From an uncultured Oribacterium sp. (GTDB lineage Bacteria; Bacillota; Clostridia; Lachnospirales; Lachnospiraceae), in the NCBI GenBank assembly GCA_934279105.1, contig CAKQWR010000115.1, forward strand, positions 1-6,255: a stretch of DNA of 6,255 bases, given 5' to 3'. Positions 5,654-6,255 of the stretch are shown one piece after another; the stretch's first letter is position 1, and every line of letters starts with the position of its first letter. The notes beneath the pieces were generated by a model. That model had not been told where the DNA came from, did not search any database, and saw nothing but the letters and a program-made list of their open reading frames with translations. A program made the translations under genes and the position numbers.

Positions 5654-6255
5654 TCAGTTTTCCAGCAGTGCCGGAAATTCTATTTCGAATTCCGAACGCA
5701 GCATGAAGCGGTCGATGATGCCGTTGTTGAGATACCACTCATAATCCGCGCCACCTTGCTTTGCCAACAAGACGAGCTGAATCTCCGGATTCAGACGGCG
5801 GATGATTTCACAGAGCTCGATGCCGTTCAGGGCCGGGAGCTTATACATCGTGATGACCATATCGTAGGCGATCGGGTCTTTCTGGATGCGGTCGATCAGC
5901 GCCGCCGGATGTCCGTAGAAATCAATGATTTTTTTCGACTTTGCAGCAAATGGTTCCCACTGTTTCTGCTTCTCTTCTCTCTCAACGAAGGCAATTTTCG
6001 AAAGCTTCTGAAGGTGTTTTCTGCTATTTATACTTTCGTGTGCTCTTGTATATCCGGAAGGATCGATGCCAGCGTCATCCCGGTCGGCAGATGAAATATT
6101 TTGATCATATTCATGCTCTACGCCTGTTTCATCGTAGCCATCCTCACAGAGTGGAATCTTCATGCTGAAACAGGTTCCCTCACCGAGCGTACTCTCGACG
6201 TGAATCGTACCGCCGATGGAGCCGAGGATGTTCCGAACGACGGACAGACCGAGGC
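5654..6255 (-). CDS. Hybrid histidine kinase, C-terminal part with degenerate receiver
   Basis: The gene enters from the right edge, so only its last 199 codons are seen. The first visible residues, LGLSVVRNILGSIGG, are the G2 box of a histidine-kinase ATPase domain, which ends near visible residue 35. A polar, acidic linker of about 50 residues follows. A receiver-like domain (about 86-199) then has the right spacing but the wrong residues. IAFVEREE (87-94) replaces the usual acidic-pair strand. M136 sits where the phosphoacceptor Asp should be, in DMVITMYKLP. A164 replaces the switch Thr/Ser, and R186 replaces the conserved Lys. It is therefore probably a pseudo-receiver that cannot be phosphorylated. 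The frame is open with no frameshift, which argues against simple decay. The ATG at 6163-6161 lies inside the ATPase domain and is not the start. The stop is TGA at 5656-5654. Confidence 0.88.
   Translation of the reverse strand, partial: LGLSVVRNILGSIGGTIHVESTLGEGTCFSMKIPLCEDGYDETGVEHEYDQNISSADRDDAGIDPSGYTRAHESINSRKHLQKLSKIAFVEREEKQKQWEPFAAKSKKIIDFYGHPAALIDRIQKDPIAYDMVITMYKLPALNGIELCEIIRRLNPEIQLVLLAKQGGADYEWYLNNGIIDRFMLRSEFEIEFPALLEN

Noticed and set aside
6161..6163. ATG at 6163-6161 as the start of a separate 169-codon gene
   Set aside because: The frame stays open to the window edge and encodes the G2 box of a kinase ATPase domain upstream of this Met.

Overview
The window looks like a bacterial chromosome of moderate GC content. 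A Bacillota genome, probably of the class Clostridia, is my best guess. It rests on the short KdpD form, strong GGAGG/AGGA ribosome-binding sites and a hybrid sensor kinase with a C-terminal receiver. No taxonomic marker is present, so this is inference only.

Layout from left to right. Bases 1-274 hold no recognisable gene, but contain an extended -10 promoter and a leader with an imperfect 20-base direct repeat. A short-form KdpD sensor kinase (275-2254) and the response regulator KdpE (2365-3066) follow on the + strand. Together they form a two-component system of the potassium/c-di-AMP response type. No potassium transporter genes are visible here. Convergent to kdpE is a - strand gene (3334-4374) for a two-helix membrane protein with a Gly/Ser-rich N-terminus, a TPM-like central domain and a C-terminal zinc ribbon. 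Divergent from it is a + strand gene (4560-5321) for a cytoplasmic SGNH/sialate-O-acetylesterase-like carbohydrate esterase. Convergent to that, the - strand from 6255 to 5654 holds the C-terminal end of a hybrid histidine kinase that runs off the window. Its receiver domain has lost all the phosphorylation residues.

The most notable content is non-coding. The two convergent gaps (3067-3333 and 5322-5653) are each largely filled by one long nested hairpin of about 200-250 bases. When the second is read on the - strand, the two align end to end. Short unpaired segments are nearly identical, while the helices between them have changed sequence on both sides and kept pairing. That pattern of compensatory change points to a family of structured elements, most simply a structured RNA, present here in two copies in opposite orientation. 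Each copy lies just downstream of a two-component signalling gene when read in its shared orientation. I cannot identify the family from the sequence alone.
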